A stretch of DNA of 64,000 nt from contig JAXMEL010000001.1 in NCBI GenBank assembly GCA_046348365.1, positions 1,398,946 to 1,462,945 of the forward strand, written 5' to 3'. Positions 36,912 to 45,331 of the stretch are shown here, in pieces (the stretch's first letter is position 1; every line of letters starts with the position of its first letter). Both the position numbers and the translations under genes were made by a program. The notes under the pieces were generated by a model. It had not been told where the DNA came from and ran no database searches. It worked only from the letters and a program-made list of their open reading frames with translations. The stretch is from JAEUPI01 sp046348365 (GTDB lineage Bacteria > Pseudomonadota > Gammaproteobacteria > Burkholderiales > Burkholderiaceae_C).

Positions 36912-37817
36912 TCAGCCTTCCGACGCCAGGTGAAGCACCGCCGCCGCTTCCGGCTCGGCGTCGAAGCGGTCGAACCCGCAGTAGCACAGGAAGTGCTTGT
37001 TCGCGGCGCGGCCGAACAGCGTCATGCCCAGGCGCTCGGCGAGCTGGTGGCCCATCGCGGTGATGCCGTTGCGCGAGACGATGATCGGCACGCCCATCTT
37101 GGCCGACTTCATCACCATCTCGCTGGTCAGACGCCCGGTGGTGTAGAAAGTCTTGTCGCCGCCCTCGATGCCGTGCAGCGCCATCCAGCCGGCGATGGCG
37201 TCGATCGCGTTGTGGCGGCCCACGTCTTCGACGAACACCAGCAGCTCGCCACCGGCAAACAGCGCGCAGCCGTGCACCGAGCCGGCCTGCTTGTGCACGC
37301 TATGGCGCTGGCGCATCTGCTCGAGGATGTGCGCCAGCGTGCGCTGGCCGATGCGCGCGGCCTGCGCGCCGGGCAGCCGCACCGCGTCGATCTGCGCCAG
37401 CGCATCGCCGAACACGGTGCCCTGGCCGCAGCCGGTGGTGACGACGCGGCGCGCGGCCTTGCGCGCGAGGTCGGCCACGCCGGTGCGCGTCTTCACCGCG
37501 GCGGCCTCGACCTGCCAATCGACCTCGATGCTGCGCACGTCGGCCACGCCGCCGATCAGCGCCTGGTTCAGCAGGTAGCCGAGCACCAGCAGCTCGGGCG
37601 CGGCGCCGAGCGTCATCAGCGTCACCAGCTCGCGCTTGTCGACGTACACCGTCAGCGGCCGCTCGACCGGGATCTCGATCATGCGGCGCTCGCCGTGCTG
37701 GTCGAGGATGCGGATCGGCCGCATCAGCACGGTGTGCGCGCAGCTCAATCGCGGCGCCGCGGCCACCGGTTGCACCGATGGCGTGGCTTCGAAGGCCAGC
37801 GAGCGTTCGCGCAGCAT
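36912..37817 (-). CDS. fdhD: Molybdenum cofactor sulfurtransferase FdhD
   Basis: A 301-residue FdhD-family protein, which transfers sulfur to the bis-MGD cofactor of formate dehydrogenase-like enzymes. Family blocks seen: VERPLTVYVDKRELVTLMTLGAAPELLVLGYLLNQ (about residues 52-85), FVEDVGRHNAIDAIAG and TTGRLTSEMVMKSAKMGVPIIVSRNG. The loop that carries CXXC in E. coli FdhD reads TTGCGQGT here, with a single cysteine. Its operon place next to iorA, facing the molybdoenzyme operon at 40 kb, suggests it serves that enzyme. Confidence 0.92.
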   Translation of the reverse strand: MLRERSLAFEATPSVQPVAAAPRLSCAHTVLMRPIRILDQHGERRMIEIPVERPLTVYVDKRELVTLMTLGAAPELLVLGYLLNQALIGGVADVRSIEVDWQVEAAAVKTRTGVADLARKAARRVVTTGCGQGTVFGDALAQIDAVRLPGAQAARIGQRTLAHILEQMRQRHSVHKQAGSVHGCALFAGGELLVFVEDVGRHNAIDAIAGWMALHGIEGGDKTFYTTGRLTSEMVMKSAKMGVPIIVSRNGITAMGHQLAERLGMTLFGRAANKHFLCYCGFDRFDAEPEAAAVLHLASEG

Positions 37818-37838
37818 GGTCCTGGTCGTCGCCTCGGA

Positions 37839-38621
37839 TCAGGTGCCCACCAACGCGAGCACGCGCAGCGGGCTGCCCGAGCCGTTGTGCATCTTCAGCG
37901 GCGCCGCGATGACCACCGCTCCCTGCGGGGGCAATTGGTCGAGGTTGTTGAGGCACTGCAGACCGAATCGGTTGGCGCCGTGCATCAGCGTATGGCACGG
38001 CAGCGGCGGATCCCAGGTGTGGGCCTGCCCGGCGTCGGTGTTGATCGTCTCGACGCCGAAGCCGCAGACATCGCGCTCGGCGATCAGCCACTGCACCGTC
38101 TCGCGCGACGGCCCGGGCGTGTGCGCACCGTCTTCGCGCAGGTTGGCGAACGAAGCAGGATCAACGATCCGCTTGGACCAGTCGGTACGGAACAGCAGCC
38201 AGCCACCGGGCGGGATCCGGCCATGCTTGGCTTCCCACGCGAGAAGGAACTCGCGGGTCAGCACCCAGTCGGGGTTCCCGGCCACCTCGGCGCTGGCGTC
38301 GACCACCGCCGCGGGCGCGAAGAAACGCGCCGGATCGATGGTGTCGACGGAGTTGCGCGGATGGTCCTTGCCGCTCACCCAGTGTGCCGGCGCGTCGAAG
38401 TGGGTGCCGGTGTGTTCGCAACAGGAGAAGTTGTTCCAGTACCAGGCCGGGCCGGCTTCGTCGTAGCGGGAGATCCGCTCCTGCTTGAACGCCCAGGCCT
38501 GACCGTACTCGGGCGGCAAGCGCAGAGCAGGGAAATCGGGCGACAGCGTGTGCGTGAGGTCGACCACGCGCAGCGTGCGGGCGGCGATGTCGGCGGCAAA
38601 ACGTGCGAGGCGTTCGGTCAT
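37839..38621 (-). CDS. Cyclase/kynurenine formamidase-like metal-dependent hydrolase
   Basis: A 260-residue protein of the cyclase family (pfam04199 type). The metal-binding signature HTGTHFDAPAHW is near residue 75, with further conserved NTDAGQAHTWDPPLPCH and HGANRFGLQCLNNLDQLPP. ATG at 38621 follows CAGGAGAG at good spacing. It precedes fdhD by 21 bp, forming the operon cyclase-fdhD-iorA-iorB. Family members hydrolyse N-formylkynurenine, lactones or related amides; a role in tryptophan or indole catabolism would suit IorAB but is not shown. Confidence 0.88.
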   Translation of the reverse strand: MTERLARFAADIAARTLRVVDLTHTLSPDFPALRLPPEYGQAWAFKQERISRYDEAGPAWYWNNFSCCEHTGTHFDAPAHWVSGKDHPRNSVDTIDPARFFAPAAVVDASAEVAGNPDWVLTREFLLAWEAKHGRIPPGGWLLFRTDWSKRIVDPASFANLREDGAHTPGPSRETVQWLIAERDVCGFGVETINTDAGQAHTWDPPLPCHTLMHGANRFGLQCLNNLDQLPPQGAVVIAAPLKMHNGSGSPLRVLALVGT

Positions 38622-38723
38622 GGCGCTCTCCTGGGCGGGTTCGGCAGCCCCGCCATCGTGGCGGCGCACGGAGGTGAGCGCTATCCGCTTCGTGCGCCAA
38701 CTAGCCGATTGCTCGCGCCGCAG

Positions 38724-39731
38724 TCAGTGCTTCAGCGTTGCCGACGGCGATTCGCCGAACCAGCGCTTGTAGTCCGACGCGAAGCGGCCGAGGTGCGTGA
38801 AGCCCCAGCGCAGCGCCACCGCCGTGACCGTCTCGTCGCTGGAGCCGGCCGACTGCAGCGCCTCGCGCACCCGCTGCAGGCGAACCTGCCTGAGGTGCGA
38901 CATCGGGCTGGTGTTGCGAAACTCGCGGAAGCCGGCGAACAGCGTGCTCATGCTGATGCCCGCATGGGCCGCGAGGTCGCCGATCGTCAGCGGCTCGTCG
39001 GCGTGCGCGGCGATGTACTCCTCGACGCGGCGCACGAAGGCGGGCGCGATCGAAGGACCCGGACGCGTGAGTTCGTCGTGGTAGCGGTGCGGCTGGGCCA
39101 GCAGCAGCGTCGCGACCACCAGTTGTTCGACATGGGCGCGCGTCAACGGCGACGTCAAGACGTTGTTCTCGCGGTCGAGCTCGGATACCAGGTAACGGAT
39201 CAGCCCGCACCAGCTCTGGCCGCCCGGCGTCGAGAGATCCATGCCGAGCTCGAACTCGACCGGGCGCCGCAGCTCGTGACCGAGGTGCTGTGCGCACTGG
39301 CGTTCCAGCAGGCCGCGATCGATGCGCACCATGATCTGGTCCGCATCGTCCTGGCTTTGCATGCGCAGCGGCAGCGTCGGCGAGATGACCGATGCCACGC
39401 CGGGCGTCGAGCGCACTGCGGCGTCGCCGCACCGGACCTCGGCGCTGCCGGCCAGCGGCATCATCACCAGCACGAAATCGTTGGTGCAACCGACGTCGAT
39501 CCCCACCGTCGCGCCGTAGCGCAGGCGGTTGATCGACACGCCTCCCAGCGGCGCATGGCACATCTCGGCATCGATGCGCTCGCCTTGCCGCGCGATCCGC
39601 AAGTCGTGCGGGGAGAAGATGTCTGCCACACGCTTGCGTGCCTCGTCGAGATCGCGCGTGCGCAGGATCGCGAAGGCACCGAGCGTGCGGCGCGGCAGGC
39701 TCGTCGACGAACTACCTTTGAGCTGCTCCAT
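38724..39731 (-). CDS. AraC-family transcriptional regulator
   Basis: A 335-residue regulator. The N-terminal AraC-binding-like domain (about residues 15-190) is followed by a double helix-turn-helix (EPLTIGDLAAHAGISMSTLFAGFREFRNTSPMSHLRQVRLQRVREALQ, then VTAVALRWGFTHLGRFASDYKRWFGESPS, about 235-330). ATG at 39731 is preferred because GGGAG precedes it by 6 bases. Divergent from the molybdoenzyme operon; like AraC regulators of aromatic catabolism it probably activates that operon. A shared operator copy lies 43 bp upstream. Confidence 0.9.
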   Translation of the reverse strand: MEQLKGSSSTSLPRRTLGAFAILRTRDLDEARKRVADIFSPHDLRIARQGERIDAEMCHAPLGGVSINRLRYGATVGIDVGCTNDFVLVMMPLAGSAEVRCGDAAVRSTPGVASVISPTLPLRMQSQDDADQIMVRIDRGLLERQCAQHLGHELRRPVEFELGMDLSTPGGQSWCGLIRYLVSELDRENNVLTSPLTRAHVEQLVVATLLLAQPHRYHDELTRPGPSIAPAFVRRVEEYIAAHADEPLTIGDLAAHAGISMSTLFAGFREFRNTSPMSHLRQVRLQRVREALQSAGSSDETVTAVALRWGFTHLGRFASDYKRWFGESPSATLKH

Positions 39732-39773
39732 GCGGATCTCCCGCGCGCCCTCCGACACGGCGCGGCCGATACT

Positions 39774-39789
39774 CTAGTTCAAGCCTATA
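39774..39789 (-). promoter_or_regulatory. Shared dyad operator between araC and the molybdoenzyme operon
   Basis: Minus-strand TATAGGCTTGAACTAG, 14 of 16 matches to the copy at 33075. It is 43 bp upstream of the araC start and about 220 bp upstream of the molybdoenzyme start, so it links this divergon to the same regulator as the SDR and flavin reductase genes. Confidence 0.6.
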
Positions 39790-40006
39790 TCAGGACTCGC
39801 AGGCGTCGGCGGCGGCTGCGACGCGGGTAAACCCTCAATCCGCCGTTGATCGGCAGCCGTCGCTCGCGTCAGCCGAGGCCGGCGGTGTTGGCGCTGCGCG
39901 CAGGTCTCTCGAAGTCCGCGGATGCCCGGCGCACGAATCGGATAGCGGGCCCGATCGCGGCACAGCACCCTTGCGCTTCGAGGCATTCGCAAAGGCCAAT
40001 GGCGAC

Positions 40007-42760
40007 ATGGGCGTGACCGCAGCGACCCCAAGCGCGCGCAAGCGCGTCCCGACCTATTGCTACCAGTGCGTCAACGGTCCCGACGTGCTGAAGGTCGAGG
40101 TCGTCGATGGCGTGGCGACCAAAGTCGAGCCGAACTTCGACGCCTGCGGCGTGCACCCGGCCGACGGCAAGATCTGCGTCAAGCCCTACGGCCTGATCCA
40201 GAAGATCTACAACCCCAACCGGCTGCTGCACCCGCTCAAGCGCACCAACCCGAAGAAGGGCCGCAACGAAGATCCCGGCTGGGTGCCGATCAGCTGGGAC
40301 GAGGCACTCGACACGATCGCCGCGAAGCTCAACGGCATCCGCGCCGCCGGCCTGCTCGACGAGAACGGCAACCCGAAGTTCGCCTTCAGCACCGGCGGCG
40401 CCGGCACGCCGATGATGTTCATGGGCGCCTTCCCGGCGTTCTTCGCCGCCTGGGGCCCGCTGGACATGAGCCTCGGCGCGGGCGGCACGGTGAAGTGCAA
40501 GCACTCCGAGCACCTGTACGGCGAGCTGTGGCACCGCGGCTTCACGGTCTGCCCGGACACGCCGCGCGTCGAGTACATCGTGTCGTTCGGCCTGAACATC
40601 GATGCCTCCGGCGGCGTCACCAGCGTGCGCCGCGGCGCCGACGCGCGAGCGCGCGGCATGAAGCGGGTGCAGATCGAGCCGCACCTGTCGGTCACCGGCG
40701 CGCAGGCGAGCGAATGGGTGCCGATCCGGCCCAAGACCGACGCGGCGTTCCTGTACGCGATGCTGAACGTGCTGCTGCACGAGCACCGGACGGACGAACT
40801 CGACGTGCCGTTTCTCCAGCACCGCACCGGCGCGCCGTACCTGATCGGCCCCAACGGCTGGTACCTGCGCGACCCGGCGAGCCGCAAGCCGCTGGTGTGG
40901 GACCTGAAGACCGCGCGCGCCGTGCCGCACGACACGCCGGACATCGACCCGGCGCTGGTGGGCACCTATGCCGTGACCGCGCTCGAGCTCGGCGCCGACG
41001 ACGAGCAGTGGCAGCACACCGGCGCCGCGGCCCAGCCGGCGCACGCCAGGCTGATGCAGCACGTCGCGCCCCACACGCCCGAGTGGGCCGCGAAAGTCTG
41101 CGATGTGCCGGCCGCGACGATCCGGCGCATCGCCAACGAATTCCTCGCGCACGCCCGCATCGGCGAGACAACCGAGATCCTCGGCCGGACGCTGCCGTTC
41201 CGCCCGGTCGCGGTGACGATGGGCAAGTCGATCAACAACGGCTGGGGCTCGTACGAATGCGTCTGGGCGCGCACCGTGTTGATGGTGCTGGTGGGTGGGT
41301 TGGAAGTCCCCGGCGGTCTGCTCGGCACGACGGTGCTGCTGTCGAAGGGCGGGCTCGACCACGACCGCTGGGCGACCGTCGAACCGGGGCCCGACGGCTT
41401 CCTGTCGTACCCCTTTCACCCGACCGACCGGCAGAACTGGATTGCCAAGCCGACGATCCGCCACGCCTACAGCACGCTGATTCCGGGCACCGGCGATGGC
41501 CCCTATGCGCAGGCGGTCGGATCGACCACGCTGTCCTGGCTGCGCTTGCAAGGCCGCGCGGCGCCGACCTGGCCGGTGCCCAAGCCGCCCGAGGTCTGGT
41601 TCGTCTACCGCTGCAACCCGCTGATCTCGTTCTCCGAGACGACGCGGCTCGGCGAGACGATAGCGGGCTTTCCGTTCATGGTCGCGTTCGCCTACACGCA
41701 CGACGAGACCAACCACTTCGCCGACATCCTGCTGCCCGATCGCACCGATCTCGAAGGCACGCAGCTCGTTCGCATCGGCGGCACGCGCTACGAGGAGCAG
41801 TTCTGGGAATCGCGCGGCTGGGTTCTGCGCCAGCCGGTGGTCGAGCCGATGGGCGAGACCAAGGAGTTCACCTGGATCGCCGCGGAGCTCGCGAAGCGCA
41901 CCGGGCTGCAGGAGCGCTTCAACGAGATGATCAACGCCGGCGTCTGCGGCCTGCCGCTCAAGACCGATACTTACGACTTCTCGCTGACGCTCGACCGGCA
42001 GCACAGCGTCGAGGCGATCTGGGACGCCGTCTGCCGCGCCGCCAGCATCGACACCACCGACGGCGCCGCCAGCGACGGCCTCGACTGGTTCAAGGAACAC
42101 GGCTATCGGCTAAAGCCGTTCTCGCGCCTGAACTGGTACCTGCACCCGCGCATGGTCGAGCTGGGGCTGCGCTACGAGCTGCCGTACCAGGAGCGCGTGC
42201 TGCGCATCGGCCGCCAACTCGCCAACCGGCTGCACGAGAACGGCATCGACTGGTGGGATCTGCAGCTGCACGACTACGCGGCGCTGCCCGCGTGGGATGA
42301 CCTCGAGGCGCGCTGGGCCGAGGTCTATCGGCGCAACTTCAAGGTCGATATCGCCGAGTTCCCGTTCTGGCTGTTGACTGCGCGCAGCATGCAATACGCC
42401 TGGGGCGGCAACGTCGGCATCCAGCTGATGCGCGAAGTGGCCGAGAACGTCGCCGGCCACAGCGGCATCCTGCTCAACAAGGGCACGGCCGACCGCATGG
42501 GCATCGACGAAGGCGACACGATCGAGGTGACCTCGCCGGTCGGCACCACGCGCGGCCGGGCCCGGCTGCGCCAGGGCGTGCGGCCCGACGTGATCGTGAT
42601 GGTGGGGCAGTTCGGGCACTGGAAGACGCCGTTCGCGAAAGACATCCCGATGCCGAGCCTGAACGATCTGGTGCCGATGACGATGGACCTCATCGACGGC
42701 ACCGGGTCGTCGATCGACGCCGTCAAGGTGCGCATCCGGCGCGTGGGAGCGCGCACGTGA
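40007..42760 (+). CDS. Molybdopterin oxidoreductase, PadB-like (phenylacetyl-CoA:acceptor oxidoreductase type)
   Basis: A 917-residue DMSO-reductase-family catalytic subunit if ATG 40007 is used (TTG at 39971 is possible). The N-terminal [4Fe-4S] region starts TYCYQC (Cys18, Cys21), but the third and fourth cysteines come late (Cys47, Cys57), unlike the usual CX2CX3C. Later blocks include FSTGGAGTP, PDRTDLEGTQLVRIGGTRY, and the C-terminal molydopterin-dinucleotide domain with LNKGTADRMGIDEGDTIEVTSPVG. Size and the three-gene order with a ferredoxin subunit and a membrane anchor match PadBCD, which oxidises phenylacetyl-CoA to phenylglyoxylate. No twin-arginine signal is visible, so it is probably cytoplasmic-facing, as PadB is. 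The exact substrate is inference. Confidence 0.8.
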   Translation: MGVTAATPSARKRVPTYCYQCVNGPDVLKVEVVDGVATKVEPNFDACGVHPADGKICVKPYGLIQKIYNPNRLLHPLKRTNPKKGRNEDPGWVPISWDEALDTIAAKLNGIRAAGLLDENGNPKFAFSTGGAGTPMMFMGAFPAFFAAWGPLDMSLGAGGTVKCKHSEHLYGELWHRGFTVCPDTPRVEYIVSFGLNIDASGGVTSVRRGADARARGMKRVQIEPHLSVTGAQASEWVPIRPKTDAAFLYAMLNVLLHEHRTDELDVPFLQHRTGAPYLIGPNGWYLRDPASRKPLVWDLKTARAVPHDTPDIDPALVGTYAVTALELGADDEQWQHTGAAAQPAHARLMQHVAPHTPEWAAKVCDVPAATIRRIANEFLAHARIGETTEILGRTLPFRPVAVTMGKSINNGWGSYECVWARTVLMVLVGGLEVPGGLLGTTVLLSKGGLDHDRWATVEPGPDGFLSYPFHPTDRQNWIAKPTIRHAYSTLIPGTGDGPYAQAVGSTTLSWLRLQGRAAPTWPVPKPPEVWFVYRCNPLISFSETTRLGETIAGFPFMVAFAYTHDETNHFADILLPDRTDLEGTQLVRIGGTRYEEQFWESRGWVLRQPVVEPMGETKEFTWIAAELAKRTGLQERFNEMINAGVCGLPLKTDTYDFSLTLDRQHSVEAIWDAVCRAASIDTTDGAASDGLDWFKEHGYRLKPFSRLNWYLHPRMVELGLRYELPYQERVLRIGRQLANRLHENGIDWWDLQLHDYAALPAWDDLEARWAEVYRRNFKVDIAEFPFWLLTARSMQYAWGGNVGIQLMREVAENVAGHSGILLNKGTADRMGIDEGDTIEVTSPVGTTRGRARLRQGVRPDVIVMVGQFGHWKTPFAKDIPMPSLNDLVPMTMDLIDGTGSSIDAVKVRIRRVGART

Positions 42761-43407
42761 CGCGCTACGCGATGGTGGCCGATCTGCGCCGCTGCGTCGG
42801 CTGCCAGACCTGCACCGCCGCGTGCAAGCTGACCAACGCGACGCCGCCGGGCGTGCAGTGGCGCAAGGTGCTCGACGTCGAACTGGGCGAATACCCGAAC
42901 GCCGAGCGCGTGTTCATGCCGGTCGGCTGCCAGCACTGCTCGGACCCGCCATGCCTCGACGTGTGCCCGAGCACCGCGACGCGCAAGCGCGCCGACGGCA
43001 TCGTGACGATCGACTACGACATCTGCATCGGCTGCGCCTACTGTGCGGTCGCCTGCCCGTACCAGGCGCGCTACAAGGTCGAGCAGCCGCGCCTGGCCTA
43101 TGACAAGCCGACGCGAACGGAGGAGCAGCGCTTCGACGAGCGCCGCCTCGGCGTGGCGCAGAAGTGCACGTTCTGCGTCGATCGCATCGACGAGGGTACC
43201 GCGCAAGGGTTGACGCCCGGCGTCGACCCCGACGCCACGCCGGCATGTGCCAACGCCTGCATCGCCAACGCGCTGGTGTTCGGTGACCTCGAGGACCCGC
43301 AGAGCAACGTCTCGCGGCTGCTCGACGACGTTCCCTGGTTCCAGATGCACCAGGAGCTGGGCACGAACCCCGGCTTCTACTACCTCTGGGACAAGGAGCG
43401 GACATGA
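42757..43407 (+). CDS. Four-cluster ferredoxin-like electron-transfer subunit (PadC-like)
   Basis: A 216-residue DmsB/NrfC-type protein. Cysteine groups: CVGCQTC...C (residues 13-23), CQHCSDPPC...C (58-70), CIGCAYC...C (90-100) and CTFC with CANACIANA in the C-terminal third: four [4Fe-4S] sites. GTG start at 42757 overlaps the catalytic subunit's stop (GTGA). It carries electrons from the molybdenum subunit to the membrane anchor. Confidence 0.9.
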   Translation: MTRYAMVADLRRCVGCQTCTAACKLTNATPPGVQWRKVLDVELGEYPNAERVFMPVGCQHCSDPPCLDVCPSTATRKRADGIVTIDYDICIGCAYCAVACPYQARYKVEQPRLAYDKPTRTEEQRFDERRLGVAQKCTFCVDRIDEGTAQGLTPGVDPDATPACANACIANALVFGDLEDPQSNVSRLLDDVPWFQMHQELGTNPGFYYLWDKERT

Positions 43408-44279
43408 TTCGCTTCGCCACCGTGCTGCAGTCGCACTGGGACTGGCGCGCCGCGGGCAACTTCGTGCTCGGGGGCACCGGCAGCGCCCTGCTCGCGCTGA
43501 CAGCCACGCAGGCGATGGTCGCGGGCCGTGTGTCGCCATGGCCGACGCTGCTCGCGCTGGCGCTGATCGGTGCCGGGCTCGGTTGCGTCTGGCTCGAGAT
43601 CGGCCGGCCCTGGCGCGCGCTCAACGTGTTCCGCCATCCGCAGCGTTCGTGGATGACGCGCGAGGGGATGGTCGGGACGCTCGTCATGGCCGCCGGCCTC
43701 GCCGCCGCAGCAACGGGCTCGTGGAGCTTGTACCTGGCCGCCGGCGCGCTCGGCATCGCGTTCTTGTACTGCCAGGCGCGCATCCTGCAAGCCGCCAAGG
43801 GTGTGCCGACGTGGCGCGAGCCGGCGATCGTGCCGCTGATCGTCGCCACCGGTCTCGCCGAGGGCAGCGGTGTGCTGGCGGTACTCGCCGTCGCTGCCGG
43901 CCGGCCAAGGTGGCTTCCATTCGCGCTGGCAGTGCTCGCCTTGCTGCGTTGGCTCGCCTGGCGTCGCTACCGGGCCGGCCTGCAGGCGGCGCAGGCGCCG
44001 GCGGCATCGCAGGCGCGCCTGGCGCAGCTCGATCGGTGGCTGGGCGCCGGCGCATGGGTCGCCGCGGCGCTTGCCGTCGCAACCGCGTTCGCGCCGCCGC
44101 CGCTCGCACCCGTCCTGCTCGGGCTCGCCGGACTTGCCGTCGTGGCCGCGGGCTGGGCGATGAAGGCCGCGATCGTGACCCGTGCCGCGCAGTTGCAGGG
44201 CTATGCCTTCGGGCGCCTGCGGCATGGCCATCCCCTGGCGCATTCCCCCACCAACTCCACCATGAGGACGACACGATGA
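43404..44279 (+). CDS. Membrane anchor subunit, DmsC/NrfD type (PadD-like)
   Basis: A 291-residue protein with about eight hydrophobic helices and the opening SHWDWRAAGNFVLGGTG (about residues 10-26). Overlaps the preceding gene by ATGA and the following gene by ATGA. Expected to pass electrons to the quinone pool. The C-terminus ends in a short polar tail. Confidence 0.85.
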   Translation: MIRFATVLQSHWDWRAAGNFVLGGTGSALLALTATQAMVAGRVSPWPTLLALALIGAGLGCVWLEIGRPWRALNVFRHPQRSWMTREGMVGTLVMAAGLAAAATGSWSLYLAAGALGIAFLYCQARILQAAKGVPTWREPAIVPLIVATGLAEGSGVLAVLAVAAGRPRWLPFALAVLALLRWLAWRRYRAGLQAAQAPAASQARLAQLDRWLGAGAWVAAALAVATAFAPPPLAPVLLGLAGLAVVAAGWAMKAAIVTRAAQLQGYAFGRLRHGHPLAHSPTNSTMRTTR

Positions 44280-45331
44280 AGATCACTCACAAGCCCCTGG
44301 CCCTGGCCGCCGCCTTTCTGTGCGCCGCGGCGGCGCACGCCGAATGGTTCCCGCTGCAGGTCAACTCGACCGGCGCCGACGGCAAGCCGGTGCCGACCAG
44401 CTACGTCGCGCTCGACAAGGCTGCGCAGGCGTGGGACATCTGCGTGTCGTTTCCGCACCTGAAGGATTCGTTCTGGCTCGCTGCCGACTACGGCGTCACC
44501 GAGGAGGCCAAGCGCCTCGGGGTGCGCGTGGTGGTGCTCGACGCCGGCGGCTTCACGCAACTGAACAACCAGATCTCGCAGATCGAGAACTGCGTCGCCG
44601 GTGGCGGCAAGGCGGCGATCATCGGCGCGATTTCGCAGGACGGTCTGGGCAACCTGCTGACCGAGCTCAAGCGCAAGAACATCCCCGTGGTCGACGCCTA
44701 CAACGGCATCGCCTCGAAAGACGTCGGCGCCAGGTCGTTGACACTGCCGCGCGAGGAGGGTTGGCGCGCGGGGCACTACCTGGCCGAGAAGCATCCGAAG
44801 GGCAGCAAGCCGGTCAAGGTCGCCTGGTTGCCGGGGCCGGCCGGCGCCGGCTGGGTGGAGCTGTTCAACGGCGGGTTTCGCGACGCGATCAAGGACAGTG
44901 CGGTCCAGATCGCCGAGACCAAGTACGGTGACACCGGCAAGGAAGTGCAGACGCGGCTGATCGAGGACATCCTGCAGACCCACAAGGACATCGACTACGT
45001 GGCCGGCACGGCGGTCACTGCCGAGGCGGCGGTGCCGGTGCTGCGCGCGCGCAACCTGACCTCGAAGATCAAGGTGGTTTCGGTGTACCTGACGCCGGGC
45101 GTCTACTCGGGCCTGAAGGACAAGGCGATCGAGGCCTCGAACATGGCGCCGGTCGTTCTGGTCGGACGCATCGCGGTCGACCAGGCGGTGCGGCTGATCG
45201 AGGGCAAGGAGGTGCTGCGTGATGTCGGCGCGATCGGGCGCATGTACACGAAGGACGACATCGGCACGCTGAAGACCGACACCGTGCTTGCGCCGGCCAG
45301 CTTCAAGCCGGTGTTCAAGGTCGGGAAGTGA
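44276..45331 (+). CDS. TorT-like periplasmic binding protein
   Basis: A 351-residue exported protein (signal peptide about residues 1-21, cut after AHA). The sequence resembles TorT, the periplasmic partner of the TorS trimethylamine-N-oxide sensor: WDICVSFPHLKDSFWLAADYGVTEEAKRLGV near residue 46, then IEGKEVLRDVGAIGRMYTKDDI near the C-terminus. No TorS kinase is present; instead an ABC ATPase and a permease follow, so here it probably works as the binding protein of an importer. Start ATG overlaps the anchor subunit's stop. Confidence 0.85.
   Translation: MKITHKPLALAAAFLCAAAAHAEWFPLQVNSTGADGKPVPTSYVALDKAAQAWDICVSFPHLKDSFWLAADYGVTEEAKRLGVRVVVLDAGGFTQLNNQISQIENCVAGGGKAAIIGAISQDGLGNLLTELKRKNIPVVDAYNGIASKDVGARSLTLPREEGWRAGHYLAEKHPKGSKPVKVAWLPGPAGAGWVELFNGGFRDAIKDSAVQIAETKYGDTGKEVQTRLIEDILQTHKDIDYVAGTAVTAEAAVPVLRARNLTSKIKVVSVYLTPGVYSGLKDKAIEASNMAPVVLVGRIAVDQAVRLIEGKEVLRDVGAIGRMYTKDDIGTLKTDTVLAPASFKPVFKVGK

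Noticed and set aside
36819..39830. 1,003-codon plus-strand frame across fdhD, cyclase and araC
   Set aside because: It spans three well-recognised minus-strand genes and has shadow-type composition.
39869..42100. 743-codon minus-strand frame opposite the molybdoenzyme gene
   Set aside because: Antisense shadow without family features; the plus-strand protein is unmistakable.
44276..45331. Trimethylamine-N-oxide sensing system (TorT/TorS/TorR)
   Set aside because: No TorS or TorR gene is present; the gene is coupled to ABC transporter genes instead.
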